Positions 21,064 to 32,454 of a stretch of 64,000 nt of DNA are shown one piece after another. The stretch comes from Aureobasidium sp. EXF-3400 (lineage: Eukaryota; Ascomycota; Dothideomycetes; Dothideales; Saccotheciaceae), in assembly GCA_024195585.1 (NCBI GenBank), contig SWBL01000043.1, forward strand, positions 62,001-126,000. Reading direction: 5' to 3'. Within the stretch, counting starts at the first letter, position 1; the number at the start of each line of letters is the position of its first letter. The position numbers and the translations under genes were made by a program. The notes under the pieces were generated by a model, which worked only from the letters and a program-made list of their open reading frames with translations, was not told the DNA's origin and made no database searches.

Positions 21064-22631
21064 ATGTCTTTCAATGACTTGGACACAGTCGTCTTGATGC
21101 TCATCGCAGACCAGCTACACGAAGACGAACCGCGCATTGCTCAATACGCTACCATTTCTCGTCGCTGGTTGTCTGTCCTTGAGGCTCTAACATTTCGACA
21201 CCTGAGCCTTGATTCTGACCAGCGCTTGCATCAACTAAGTCAATTTCTGACACCAGATCGCAGACTCGCTTTGCGCAGCCTTGATGTGACTATCCATCTT
21301 CCTGAATACGGAGAAGACAAATGGACAGACTTAGAAACCGACTCCGAAAAAGCAATAAACAACCAAGTCTTCTCAAATTCCCTGATGAGCATCTTCGAGA
21401 TAATCAACTCATGGAATACGCTTCCAGTGTCAAATGCACCAATCTCAAAGTCCTCGTTCCCGGAAAGGCGTGCCCGACCTCGCTTTACTCTAGAGATACA
21501 GGCTATTTCTAAGAGTGATTATTACCACATGGACTTCGAGGGTCGATCGAGTCGTTCCTATAATTCCAAGGAAGATCGCGAAATGGCCAGACACGAATCT
21601 AGTTATCTGGAACTGGTCCAGGAATTGCCCCCACTGCCCACCGTTTCCGGGTTGATCATCCATGGCGGCGCACCACGTGTGCGTCGCGAACTCCATCCTC
21701 GGTACATATCTGCAAAAGCTGCGTTGCGCATCGTAGAGGCTTGCCCTTCCGTCGACAGAATCGAATTGCAGCTTTCTGACATGGAGAGCAAAAACTTGAG
21801 TCAGCGCAACAATGAACGAGAAGGTACGCGAACCTGCTCGTCAACAAAAAGCATTAGAGCTTATAATCTATAGCGTGCGCTCGAGCTCTAGGTTCAGTGC
21901 CCAGCACTGTCACTCATATGCAGCTGCATTACCCTGGAGTTATACCTCAAAATCAACTCTTCGACCCTCCAATCATCCCTACCTTTCAGGGAAAAGATTT
22001 GTTTAGCTGTGCCATGAATAAACTATCACAGCAACTCGAGTCTCTACATCTTTTCGCCGTGGTGAGCGATGACCTTCTCGACATTACCTCGCCGACAACA
22101 CACTGGCCCAAGCTACGCAACCTACACATCGATTTCGATGTTGCCATGCCAAATGGCACCTGGATGATTGACCAAGAACCCGAAGATCCGGAGCCAGAGA
22201 CTAATCCAGATGAAGACATGGAGTACGATGACTTGAGAACTTACGATGACTGAAGTGACCACGAAATGCCTGCAAGGTTCGATTGGCCCACGAGATGCTT
22301 CAGGATAGCAGCTAATTGCGATGCTTTCGACGGTGTTTATCTGGCTGTAGCGCAAGCTCTTCCCAGGATGCCGAATCTCACGACCCTACGCGTCAGCGTT
22401 GATCAAGGCACCGCTGGATGTCTTTGCACGTATACGTCCGATGGCCGAGGAAACCACAAAGTCCTGTGGCGGAGTTGCTCGACTACCACATACGAACCTC
22501 ATTCGGAAGTTATTGCAGAGTGGGAGAAAGCCTTTGCGCAGAGGTCAGGCCAGCTGGAAATGCAAATAGTCGGTATTGAAGATATCGCGGTGCGCGATCT
22601 GGTCGCGGGTGTAGACTGGCCAAGCTTTTGA
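21064..22631 (+). pseudogene. F-box protein, copy 1, interrupted by an in-frame stop
   Basis: Exons 21064-21823 and 21874 onward, with a 50-nt intron. The N-terminus MSFNDLDTVVLMLIADQL followed by YATISRRWLSVLEALTFRHL matches the common Pezizomycotina F-box type (substrate adaptors of SCF ubiquitin ligases). The frame meets TGA at 22251-22253 after 379 codons. The same frame then continues open to 22629-22631 and encodes the rest of the homology to copy 2: MPAR, the TxGCLC(S/T)(F/Y)TSDGR-type block, YEPHxxVIA, and a C-terminal LEMQIVG. A single nonsense change is therefore the simplest reading. A truncated 379-aa product, or stop-codon readthrough, remains possible. No plausible intron spans the stop. 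Confidence 0.75.
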
Positions 22632-22815
22632 AGCCACCGCAGTGATTGATGTTGTCGAAAGTATTGTATGTTACACGATTCATGCTGCCAAGGCCAGATT
22701 CCGGCCAATGTCAGGGGAAGAGTTTAATTGCACTTCACAATTTACAATCACCTTCTTGCCTCCAACATGCCATTTAATCCTCCTGATCACCTCTCTCTTG
22801 GTTGCCAGCTCGAGC

Positions 22816-24327
22816 ATGTCTTTCAACGATCTGCCCCCTGCCATCTTGACTTTGATCGCGGTCCATCTATTGAACGCAGATCTTAGGCTTTCACCATATG
22901 CCACAATCAACAAATCTTGGAACACGGTCGTCGAAGCAGTTGTCTTTCGTGAGCTGCGTAGCGAATCTCTCGACCATCTCGCAAAAATTCCGGATCGTAT
23001 GAACCCTGATAGGTGGGAGGCATTGCGGGCGCTCGACGTAATCATCCAACTTCCGGAATATGACAGGAAGCAGTGGCATGATCTTGAGACCGAGAAGGAC
23101 AAGAACACAAACAATGCCGTGTTCAGTGATTCCCTGAGAGAGATCTTCGCGACCATCAATGCATGGCAAGAATACAAATGTGGACCACCACGAATGACAC
23201 TCGCAATTCAGGCCACCTCAAGAAGCGACTATTGCCATCTGGATATGCGCAATCGCATCAAGCGTCATGGCAATGCTGCACCTGATATGGAGGATGTTAG
23301 GATCGAAGCCAGCTATCTGCATTTCCTTGGGAGCTTGCCAAACTGCCCTACTGTCTCAAGCCTTGTATTCCGAGGTGCCCGTATCTTGAGACAACTACCT
23401 GGAAATCCGACCCGACCCTGTTGTCCGAGGCTGTTATCTGGAGAATCTGTCATCCGTATTACAAGAGCCTGTCCGTCTGTGAACAGGATTGAGCTTGAGC
23501 TCTCCGATCAGGAGAGTAAAAACTTGGAGCTTCGCAATAGAGAGCGCGCAGGTAAGTCAACGAATACATAAATCAGATCGCGCAAAGTCCCTGACAATAC
23601 TTGAGATTTCGCGGTGAGCTTGCTCGAGTTACCACAAAGCGTGACGCAAGTCAAACTACATTATCCCGGTGTCGTCCCAGCAAATCAGCTTTTTGACCCA
23701 CCATCGATCCCTCCGGTGAACGGCAAAGACTTGTTTAGCCATAATTTGAGCACAATCTCCCGGAATCTCGAGAATCTTGAGATCAAGGCTGTGCTGAGTG
23801 ACGATTTCTTCGAACTCAGCGACTCGAATGCTTCATGGTCCCGACTCAGATCGCTCCATATCTCTCTCGAGCCGTGTACGCCAGCAGGCGAATGGATGCT
23901 AGAGCTGGATCAACAAGATACAGACATCGAGCGTGACGACGACGAAGATGAGCAATATGAAGACTTGGCTATTTACCGAAGACAGATTGAGATGCCTGCG
24001 CGGATGCATTTTCCACTTAGATCCTTCAGGACTGTGGTTAATAGAGATCTGTTTGACGATGTATCTCTTGCTGCTGCAAAAGCATTAACCAAGATGCCGA
24101 ACATGCGCGACTTCAAACTCGACCTTGGCGACGAAAAAGCGGAGACGGGATGTTTGTGCAGTTTCACTTCGGATGGCAGGTTGTCTCACAAGGTGATCTG
24201 GCAAAGCAGGTCTGCGACTATGTATGAGCCTCATGCCGATGTCATTGCGGCATGGAAACAAGTCTTCGAGGAGAAGACTGGAGAGCTTGAGATACAGGTG
24301 CTTGGTTACGAGCATAGTTATGCATGA
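22816..24327 (+). CDS. F-box protein, copy 2 (intact paralogue)
   Basis: Exons 22816-23551 and 23606-24327 give 485 aa. It is a tandem paralogue of the preceding gene, sharing the start MSFNDL, the F-box-like N-terminus (ILTLIAVHLLNADLRLSPYATINKSW), the ACPSVNRIELELSD block just before the intron, and the LHYPGV(V/I)P block just after it. An acidic insert (IERDDDEDEQYED) sits about two-thirds along, at the place where copy 1 carries its stop. The splice acceptor is TTGAG, less common than CAG/TAG but supported by phase and alignment to copy 1. The likely role is an SCF ubiquitin-ligase adaptor; the substrate is unknown. Confidence 0.82.
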
Positions 24328-24472
24328 GCGCTTGAGCAAGCTATGCGACCCGAAGACATAGAATAGACTCAATGGTATCGTGGGATAGAGGAGATCTAAG
24401 GGTGCCTGAATTGTGTGTTCCTGCTTTGCTATCAGATCAGTCTACCCTGAGACCAGCAACGCTGTCGTCGTA

Positions 24473-25299
24473 TCAGCACTGTTGTGCACCGCCGCCAGTG
24501 CCTTTAGCGTAGGCACCGTTGGCGTCGCCCAAACATTCAGCTGCGCGAGAAGTCAATAAACTTTCTTTTGGAGTCGCGGAAGAATCAACATACCAACAGT
24601 AACCATCTTCAGATTGTTCTCCTTGGCCCACTTGATCAATCTCGGAACCAGATCTCTCACAGTGCTCGCATAAGTCTCGTGCAACAAAGAGATATGTCCC
24701 TTTCCATCCAAAGTGCTTGGACCCGCACTACGAAACTTCTGCTCACTTGCGGAGACAGAAACACCGTTCCAATCTTGTGAATCTATGCTGTCGGTGATCA
24801 TCTTGTAGCCAAGGTTTCCCATCGCTGTGGGTACGTTTCCACCCGTTTTGAGGTAGGGAGGACGCATGTAGGTTGGCTTGACACCAATGATGTTGACCAA
24901 CGCGGTCTCAAGCCTTTGCATCTCGGTGGTGAGTTGGGTGATACTCATGGTATCGAGTGTCTGGGGATGTGTCCATGTGTGCGAGGCCACTTGATGGCCG
25001 CTGGAGTAGGCTGCCTTGACTGCTGCTGCGCGGTTATAAATGCAACCGTACAGCGTGCCTGTGAAGAAGAAAGTGGCTTTGGCTCCTGCGGCATTCAGGG
25101 TTTTGATCAGTTCTTCGGTGTATTGGCCGGGTCCGTCATCGAAGGCGAGAGCGAAGACGCCGGGTTTGCTGCATTTGTTGTAGACAACACCAGCCGCTGG
25201 GCTGCTTTGTCTGGATTCAAGCAAAGGAGAGGGAATTGCTGATGCGGTTACCATACCACTCATAGCAAGCACAGCAGTAAGAAGGGAAGAGAGATGCAT
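24473..25299 (-). CDS. Secreted chitin/polysaccharide deacetylase (CE4)
   Basis: Minus-strand exons 25299-24594 and 24540-24473 (53-nt intron GTATGT...GCAG) give 257 aa. A signal peptide (MHLSSLLTAVLAMSGMVTASA) precedes a NodB-type carbohydrate esterase 4 domain. Visible motifs: FALAFDDGPG (catalytic and metal Asp), SHTWTHP (metal His pair), MRPPY, and ISLLHE with the C-terminal His. The C-terminus after the splice, AECLGDANGAY..., is the usual ending of this fungal subgroup. The enzyme would de-N-acetylate chitin or chitooligomers in the wall or extracellular space. No chitin-binding module and no GPI signal were seen. Confidence 0.92.
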
Positions 25300-25860
25300 G
25301 TCGATGGTCTGAGAATATCAGTCAGAAGAACTGTGTCGTATCTTCTTGATCGAGGATGAGTGAATCAAGGAAGCGGATGGCCTCAATATATGGAAACTCG
25401 ACTAGGTTTAAGCTATTCCTCTCGCGCACGACTAGTCCTTCAAAGATCTTACTGTATAGCCTAAATCTGATACCAAGACCTGGGTCGTGCTTGGCGTTTC
25501 AGCATCGTTATAAGCGATATGATCCCTCGTTTCTAGAGCTTATACTAAGACGACTGGGTTCCTTGGCAGGTGATTAGATGCTCTTTTCTCTTTGCAGGAA
25601 TCTTTGCCTGTTTGCGATTTGAAGCAGGCGAATAGGTGTTACCGATGCCTAAAGTCCAGATGGTAAAACTATCTGTGTTACAGACATCGAATGTAATATG
25701 CTAGGGATTATCCGTCACTCATCTTGTGGATGCAAAGGTTATATCAATCCATTCGGAAGTGGTTGACCATGGAAGGTGACTGGTCCCTAGCTGGCAGTGT
25801 TCCGAGTCAAATAAATGCTAGGTGTTTCTAGTGAGAGTGTCGAATTCTCACCAAGTGCCT
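25300..25860. other. Intergenic region at the left edge of the accessory block
   Basis: About 560 bp with no recognisable gene. It lies between the chitin deacetylase promoter and the 3' end of the epimerase/reductase gene. Confidence 0.5.
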
Positions 25861-27047
25861 TTACTCCTGATCTTCCGCCATAATCTGGAACACCTCCTCC
25901 AAAGCTTCCCTACGAGGCTTAACCCTATAGCCATACTCCAAACATTTCTTCTCCAGTTTGCTGGAATCCATGATACAAATCGCCCGTGGAGCCTTCAACT
26001 TTGCTAGCATATCTTCTACCTTGAACGTTTGCCATTTTAGATCAGGGCGAATTGTCTTCTTGGCCAACTCCAAGATTTCGACGTTGCTGATTTCGCCGGG
26101 TGTTACCTACAAGCGTCATATCAGTATCAGGGACTTTTTGGTGTGGGCACCCGGAAAGATGGTGAGCCATCATGACTGTGTCGACATACCCAATTATATG
26201 TTCCTGTCTCGCCGTGGTCAAGTAGAATGATAGCTGCAGGGATCAGGTTTGGCAAGACTGTGCCAGACTTTGAGAATATGTCAGTCAAGGCATTTTGCAA
26301 CCGCGATGGATGACTTACCCCAGTCAGATCTACGATCTTCTCATACTCCAGGAGTTTGGTGATATGGTTCTTTGGATGCAAGTCTGCAGAGATCGGAATG
26401 CGAACGCGCAACAATAGCAGGTTCGGGTAGTGGCGAATGGACAGCTCGCTGAGCAGCCGACTTCGACCATACCAGCAGCCTTGGAAAAAGGGCTCGTCCG
26501 TTTCTGTGAATGGAGAACGATCGCCCGCAGTCTCATCCCCTTCCACGGTGTAAATGCATGCAGATCCGATGTGTGTGATATGAACGCCGAGTTCGAAGCA
26601 AACATCCACTACGTTGAGCGCACCGAGAACGTTGGACCTCATGGTTTCGACTTTGTGATCCTCGCACCAGTCGGCATTGTGGAGACCGCGTACTCCGGCA
26701 CAGTTTATGACTCTGGTGGGTTTGTGTCTTACGAGTTCACTGCATCGCAAATTAGTATGCTGTACGGGCAAGCAGTGATACCACAAGTGGCTAACCTGAG
26801 AACGTCTTCACGGCTTTCTATTCTTGCCTTTGACCTTGATATCGAGACCATCACTCAGTAAGTTATCCAACAATGCCTGTCCTCGAACTTACATGACGGT
26901 TGACTTGCCTTGAGTTGTCAAGACATCTTTAATCTGGTTGGCGATGAAACCACCCCCTTCACCAGAGTCAGCTCATGATCGCTCGGTGATATGTACTGGC
27001 ATACCAAAGATCAGGTAGCTATGCGCTGTGTTATCTGGAGCCAACAT
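25861..27047 (-). CDS. UDP-4-keto-6-deoxyglucose 3,5-epimerase/4-reductase-like (UDP-rhamnose pathway)
   Basis: Six minus-strand exons: 27047-27005, 26956-26893, 26834-26796, 26739-26319, 26267-26190, 26106-25861; product 296 aa. It resembles the NRS/ER enzymes that complete UDP-L-rhamnose synthesis. Evidence: an N-terminal Rossmann strand (YLIFGGGFIAN), RVINCAGVRG, ADWCEDHKVETMRSNVLGAL, LRVRIPISADLHPKNHITKL, GTVLPNLIPAAI and the C-terminal RAICIMDSSKL block, in the family's order. Two oddities: the glycine loop is one residue short of GxxGxxG, and the SDR YxxxK position reads YGRSR (Arg for Lys). It is divergent from the 4,6-dehydratase, the enzyme that would supply its substrate. The small 5' exons are inferred from splice sites and phase. 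Confidence 0.8.
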
Positions 27048-27759
27048 GATGTCCTTACAGGTTGCTTGAGGACAGAGGTCTGACAATGGCGAACGAGATG
27101 GTTGGATATGCTATGTTTCGTGAGATGGCTCGAGTTTATTAGGTGATTCACAGCTTCAGGTCATGTAAGATGATATGGCAAACTGATTGCAGACCACGGA
27201 CTCCGGTAGATCCACAAAGAGTATGCGTGATTATTTATTCTGAACATGCAACCTTTCTGAAGTTCGCCACACGTTGGGACTCTGATATTACCGAGATCCA
27301 CCCCCGTGCATGGTAGGAATGTTCCTTCTGGGATGCTCGTTCACAAGTGACCGCTCTTGCGCGAATTGCTGACGACACCCATTTGCTCCTTCCGTATCTG
27401 GTCTCCACAATCTACCTAGTATAGTGTCAGGGTGACCCGGAGTCAACCAGAGTTATCCGGAGTTGATCAGCGCCTGTAGGGACAGTTGCGTTTTCCAGAT
27501 AGGAGTTCACTATCACAAAGTCATAGTTTCGTGATGCTGGTACCTGGTAAACCTTACTGGTAGGGTTGGGAGTCATGAATCTCTTGCTGAGCTTCGTCTT
27601 ACTGGACGAATCTTCGAGGATACTTAACGCCATAGATTGTGGGCCTTGGTGACTTTGCCTTCGAACGTTCGAGACAGAGGCACACTGGATTATCTTACTT
27701 AGGTAGTGATCAAGTCAAGATCAATAGCGACCTGTTTCAATTGCTCAATCTCTGAAGCC
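27048..27759. promoter_or_regulatory. Bidirectional promoter of the UDP-sugar gene pair
   Basis: 712 bp between two divergent genes of one pathway. At about 27436-27465 two CCGGAGT elements lie 20 bp apart (CCGGAGTCAACC and CCGGAGTTGATC), flanked by TCAAC/GTTGA half-sites in opposite orientation. This could be a regulator-binding cluster, but that is inference from pattern only. Confidence 0.45.
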
Positions 27760-29202
27760 ATGTCACCGCATATGAGCCGTCACGACTCGATCACTATGAG
27801 ATCAGACGACGATGGCAGTTCGAGTCTGATTGGGACAACAAGGTTTGAACCTAAAGCCGATATCAAGAACATCTTGATCACTGGGGGTGCTGGTTTCATG
27901 TGAGTATCCGCAACCTACCGCGAAACATAGCTAATATTGTCTGGTTGCTAGTGGTGGTTGGGTATGTGCATATCAAACGCTCTGCATACGGTTCTGACAA
28001 AAAGCTCTGTTAAGATAACTCGCCATATGACTTTGCAATATCCGGAGTATAACATCGTGTGCTTCGACAAGCTTGACGAGGTAGCCTCGCTAGCGAACAT
28101 CCAGTGTCTGAAGAACTGCGCCAACTTCGAATTCGTCCTCGGTAATTTGACCGACCAAGTTGCCGTATCGAAGGTTCTCATGGAGCATAACATCGACACA
28201 ATCATGCATCTTGCAGCATACTCACACGTTCAAAACTCATTTGAGGATCCTGGAAGTTTCACGCTCAACAACGTCGTAGCCACACAGCGCTTGCTTGATG
28301 CTGTCAGACACCTTCCGAACAAGAAGCAAGTCAGGAAGTTCCTCCACATCAGTACTGATGAAGTCTATGGCGACGCAGACTCCGAATTTGTGGATGAGAC
28401 CCACAGATTGACGCCGACAAATCCATACTCGGCCTCGAAAGCCGCCGCTGAGATGTATGTTTGGGCATACCACAAGAGCTTCGAGTGAGTTGATGTATCT
28501 TGACATTGAGAGTGGTCTTGCTGAACTGCATTCACAGTATTCCTGTTGTGGTGGTGCGAAGCAACAATGTCTACGGACCATGCCAGTATCCCGAGAGTGA
28601 GTACCAACCTATCTTGATAAGTGTTATGGGCTGACATGTCGAATGTTTAAGAAATCATCCCTCGCTTTTTTGCTCTGTTGTCCAATGGACAGCCACTCAC
28701 AATCCAAGGATCGGGTCTTAATGTTCGGCGCTACCTTTACGGTGCAGATGCTGCTGATGGACTCGACACACTGCTGCACAAAGGTCTTGTGGGTGAAGCT
28801 TACAACATCCATTCAGAATTCGGTGTGACCAATCTCGAGATTGCGGTGCGTATGCTTGAGCTGTTCGGCTACAGCCCCCAAGAAGATTTCAGCCATCGTC
28901 TGGCTTGGATTGCCGATCGTCCTTTCAACGATCATGATTATCGGGTAAATGGTGACAAGCTCGAGGGCTTGGGATGGCGTCAACGTGTTCCATTTGCCGA
29001 GGGTTTGAGGGCTACCGTTGAATGGTATCGTAAGAATATTGATGTTTGGTGGCCGCAAGTTGAGAAGACAATCAGTGTCGTGTCGACAGCCACAAACCAT
29101 GATATCCTCAATCTGGTAGGATGCCGCGACAGCAAGGACGGCGGACTTGGGGTACATGTCACAGAAATTTCTGAAAGCAGCAGCCCTGATGCTTGCGATT
29201 GA
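27760..29202 (+). CDS. UDP-glucose 4,6-dehydratase (UDP-rhamnose pathway)
   Basis: Exons 27760-27899, 27952-27961, 28015-28484, 28538-28596, 28652-29202 sum to 409 aa. The second exon is only 10 nt and completes the NAD-binding motif GGAGFIGGW. The enzyme is an extended SDR that converts UDP-glucose to UDP-4-keto-6-deoxyglucose. Motifs: the Rossmann GGAGFIGG, MHLAAYSHV, ISTDEVYGD (the Thr-Asp-Glu triad of 4,6-dehydratases), YSASKAAAE (YxxxK), RSNNVYGPCQYPEKIIPRF, and the C-terminal DRPFNDHDYRV. These point to the UDP-glucose-type dehydratase of fungi and plants rather than bacterial RmlB. The last about 60 residues are Ser-rich and not conserved. ATG 27760 is the first in-frame ATG; one at 27772 is also possible. 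Confidence 0.9.
27952..27961 (+). other. 10-nt microexon of the 4,6-dehydratase gene
   Basis: Flanked by a TAG acceptor (27949-27951) and a GTATGT donor (27962). It enters in phase 2 and leaves in phase 0, and it supplies the Ile-Gly-Gly-Trp part of the dinucleotide-binding loop. Skipping it would shift the frame. Confidence 0.75.
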
Positions 29203-29726
29203 ACATACGATTTGTATCTAGCCTATCTTTAGACTGTGGTTTTCCTTACGGATCTGCACTCTGCTCTTGATCTCCTTGAATGTATCGAACCTCTAGATTG
29301 TCTGATTACCATCCGGATCTCTCCATGTTCGCTCAAATATGATCTGCTCATAGCGAGTAGAATTATCTACATAGGCCAAATGCGGCTACTCATGGTTTCG
29401 CCCAGAGGGAACGAAAGCGCATGTTCATGGTGTAGCCAAGTTGACTTCGATATGAACAACAATCATCAAGATCTGCTCCATATGTGGTCATTTTTGATAG
29501 ACTTTATCATATTGTTTCAAAACATGTTGGCCAAATTCATCTTGTGTATGGCAGAGCATGGCTTCATATAAGCAAAGCATCTATCATGAGTCGTTACACA
29601 TCACACAAGCTTCTATGTCTATATAGTATAAGTCTAAGGTAGAGTGGTAGACCGTCAATCAGAACTCTCCCATCGCTCCAAAGATCATCAGCGCCCTATT
29701 GCGTCCTATCTGCGAAAGCCGAGAGC
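29203..29726. other. Convergent spacer, dehydratase / Myb gene
   Basis: About 520 bp. There are open frames without motifs, and no gene is supported. Confidence 0.45.
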
Positions 29727-31025
29727 TCAGCTTATAAGTCGTACTTCGAGTGTGACTTCATCATCATCTGCCATCCATCCAGCACTCTCTGACATAGCCG
29801 CATCCATCATGTGACTCATCAGTTTTTTGAGTTTCTTTCGTTGCGCCTTGATGGAGTATTCGACTACTCCTTCGTCGTCGGCACCCCTTTCTTCACAGCC
29901 ATCACCCTGACCTATATCAAAGCCTGCTGTGTCAACATCCGTTCTTTCTGCGTACCCAAGCGAAGAGAAATTGTCCTTTCCTGCAAACTCCATCAAGCCC
30001 CTGTTGTCAGTGTCGTAGTCGTGACCGGCAGTGCTTTTGGTCATGGATGACCATCCCTGCGCATCGAGAAATGAATCTTGACGCCGAACCAGGTCTTGTT
30101 CGACGCACAAATCCATTGTTCCCACTGGAACCGGTGCTGTTGCAGAGTATTGCAGTATATCCCCTCCGATCGGCTGGTTGAAAGTGGATGTATTGCAGAT
30201 TTCCGACATGGAGAGGTTGTCGATTAGCATCCTCGAAGAAAGACTGCCGGACATAGGGTGCACGGGTTGTGGATTGTGATGGAGGCTAGATGTGGCCTCA
30301 ACATCGCCATAATAATTCAGCACATTACTTGCGCCAGTAGAAGGAGAAATTGAGGCATTGCTTGCACCGGAAAGTCCTGGCTGTGGATTTTGCTCGGTAA
30401 TTCTGCTACTGCTTGCTTCCGCGGCTTGCTGGTTCGTGATACGTCTCTTCTGACGTCGCAAGAGTAACGAGTATCTGTTCTTGAGAGCTAAAGGCGCTCG
30501 ATTTTCGAAAAAGGTGTCGGCGAGGAATTTCCAGTTGCGACCATAGGATTCCACTAGGCCCAGGAGCAGCTCTTCCTATTTGGGTCACTTCAATCAGCTG
30601 CTGCCCGACGATGGATATGTAAATCTTTGCTGCAACTGTAACCGCCCAAAACGGGTTTCGCGACCTCGGTGACTTGTTGGATACCTGCCAGAAATTCGGG
30701 GTTGGGAGAGCCACGAAGGGAGCTATAAGAAAATATCGAGACGACTCACCTCTCCAGGCGTCCATGAGCTGTGATTCAAGGCTGGATTCAACCTTTCGTT
30801 CCAGCGTTTCATACACTGATCGCCGTTGCGAGTTCCCACATCAGATGCTACATGCACCCATCGGCTGCCATATTTGAGGATAGCTTCGCGAAGACGTTGG
30901 TCCTCTTCTGGTAGCCAAGTGCCTGTGTTGACATGTTTCGGCCGTTGTTCGCAATTTAAGAGCGATGTTGCCCGCGAGCTTGGGAAAGCATGATGTGGAG
31001 ACATTGTGGTTTCAGATGTTCGCAT
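29727..31025 (-). CDS. Two-repeat Myb/SANT-type DNA-binding regulator
   Basis: Minus-strand exons 31025-30750 and 30575-29727, with a 174-nt intron; product 374 aa. Myb repeat 1 (about residues 34-82) reads GTWLPEEDQRLREAI...WVHVASDVGTRNGDQCMKRW. Repeat 2 (about 87-136) is joined across the intron: SSWTPGEEELLLGLVESYGRNWKFLADTF...ALKNRYSLLLRR. The rest is Ser/Gln/Asn-rich with an acidic C-terminal part (QGDGCEERGADDEGV), which could activate transcription. Its place between the UDP-sugar pair and the MFS/acyltransferase/PKS genes makes it a candidate local regulator. A second Met (8th codon) could also start translation. Confidence 0.85.
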
Positions 31026-32454
31026 ATTGACCGAGCATGATCTCTGAATCAGTCGATCAATCTATCTGCAATCGACCCGACCAAAATGAGAGAGTCTCTC
31101 AGGACAACAGATTTCACGGCTGTCTGCCAGATATAGAAGTGCGTTATCTATGAACCGTATGTGGCCTTTCCTACATGCTGTGTGCTCTATCGTCAAATCT
31201 AGATTGGCCTCACACATCAAGCTGGCTTCGACTTGAACCCTGACCATCTATTCTCACTGACCGGTCCGTACCTACCTTTTCCTCAAACCGTGTGCTCTGC
31301 CTGTGAAGATGAATTGGACCCACATACATCAATCTAAATCCTGGCCATCACCTACTCGAACAGTGCTGGCATTCTAGAAGGATTTGGTTGAGATGCAATC
31401 CTGAAACGAGTCTTTTTGTCCATCACTTATCCAAGTAGGATTCTAGGAGTACGCATTTGCTTCATGATGATTCGCTTGTCAAGTTTATTGGCGGCAGCAG
31501 ATCCACTCTGCAACGAGAACTGCCAGCTCAGAACATGCAGATCGACATCGTATCCCATGCGTGGCTCCGGACTCGCCTCACCAGCGCACGCACCATGTGT
31601 TGGTTGCCTATGGATCCCCAGGATATGGGACATGACCCACGGGCCGCTGCGCGTTCCGACCCACCATCACATTGCCTACGTACTTGATTAACAGGCGGGA
31701 ATAATGCAATATATTGGTTGTTCAGCACCTGCAAGAGATGATCAAGGAGTTATCAGGGGCAGAAGTCATCAGATAGGTCAGCTTGGTCAGCCACGTTGAT
31801 TGTGCTTACGCCCTTCGTTAGCGCAGCCGAGGACCCTGATCCTTCCCCTTCTGGGCATCTGCACAGCAAGGAGCAAGCTCCACTCAAACGACAACTACCC
31901 AAAACATGCGAGCGGATCAGAAACCAGGGTCACAGTCATGGAATCTCGCATTCCATGCCTGGGCACTGGCAGAATCGAGTTCTGAGCTGCGATGTCTGCT
32001 CGACGGTCAACCAGATTGTCAAACGCACAGGCAGAGTCTGTCTCCGTCCAGTAATGCATGGCATGCAGGTTCCTGAATCGTCTGGATCCTCTGTTGACAA
32101 GTGCAATCCGCTGCGATTCTTGTTCATGCAGACGCCTGGAGTTGCGCGCTGTTTATCGCATGTGTAAACATTCTGTAAAGTCGCGCAGCACGCGTCCGGT
32201 GAATCGATGTTCCATCCTGTTGCGGAGAGTTGCATGTCCCAGCTGATTGGTGCTGCAGCTCTATCACAATCTCCTTGGTTTGTAATCAGCTTGGTTTGTA
32301 AGCACTTTCACATGTGATGATGCTGATTTATTATGGACTCTTCGCTTTCACTATTGCCAAAGGTTATCAAGAAAGTAATCATTGTTCTCTTATCACAAAG
32401 TCGCTATCCTGCAACAGGTACAACAACGCATATCTGCTCATTGGTCACCAAAGG
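31026..32454. other. Long intergenic region, Myb / MFS divergent
   Basis: About 1.4 kb with no supported gene. Short open frames at 31416-31691 and 31796-32167 have no motif. The open frame of the MFS gene extends upstream to an ATG at 32314, but the added 47 residues are Cys/Asn/Tyr-rich and unlike the family. Confidence 0.45.

Noticed and set aside
26820..26881. A minus-strand frame reading GLDIKV-like sequence next to ARIESRED suggested a frameshift in the epimerase/reductase gene.
   Set aside because: A GTAAGT donor at 26892 and a CAAG acceptor at 26835 make this stretch an intron, and the flanking exons then join in phase.
32314..32454. Longer N-terminus for the MFS transporter from ATG 32314.
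   Set aside because: The added residues do not resemble the family, whereas the Met at 32455 gives the usual short N-tail. Kept as an alternative in the entry.
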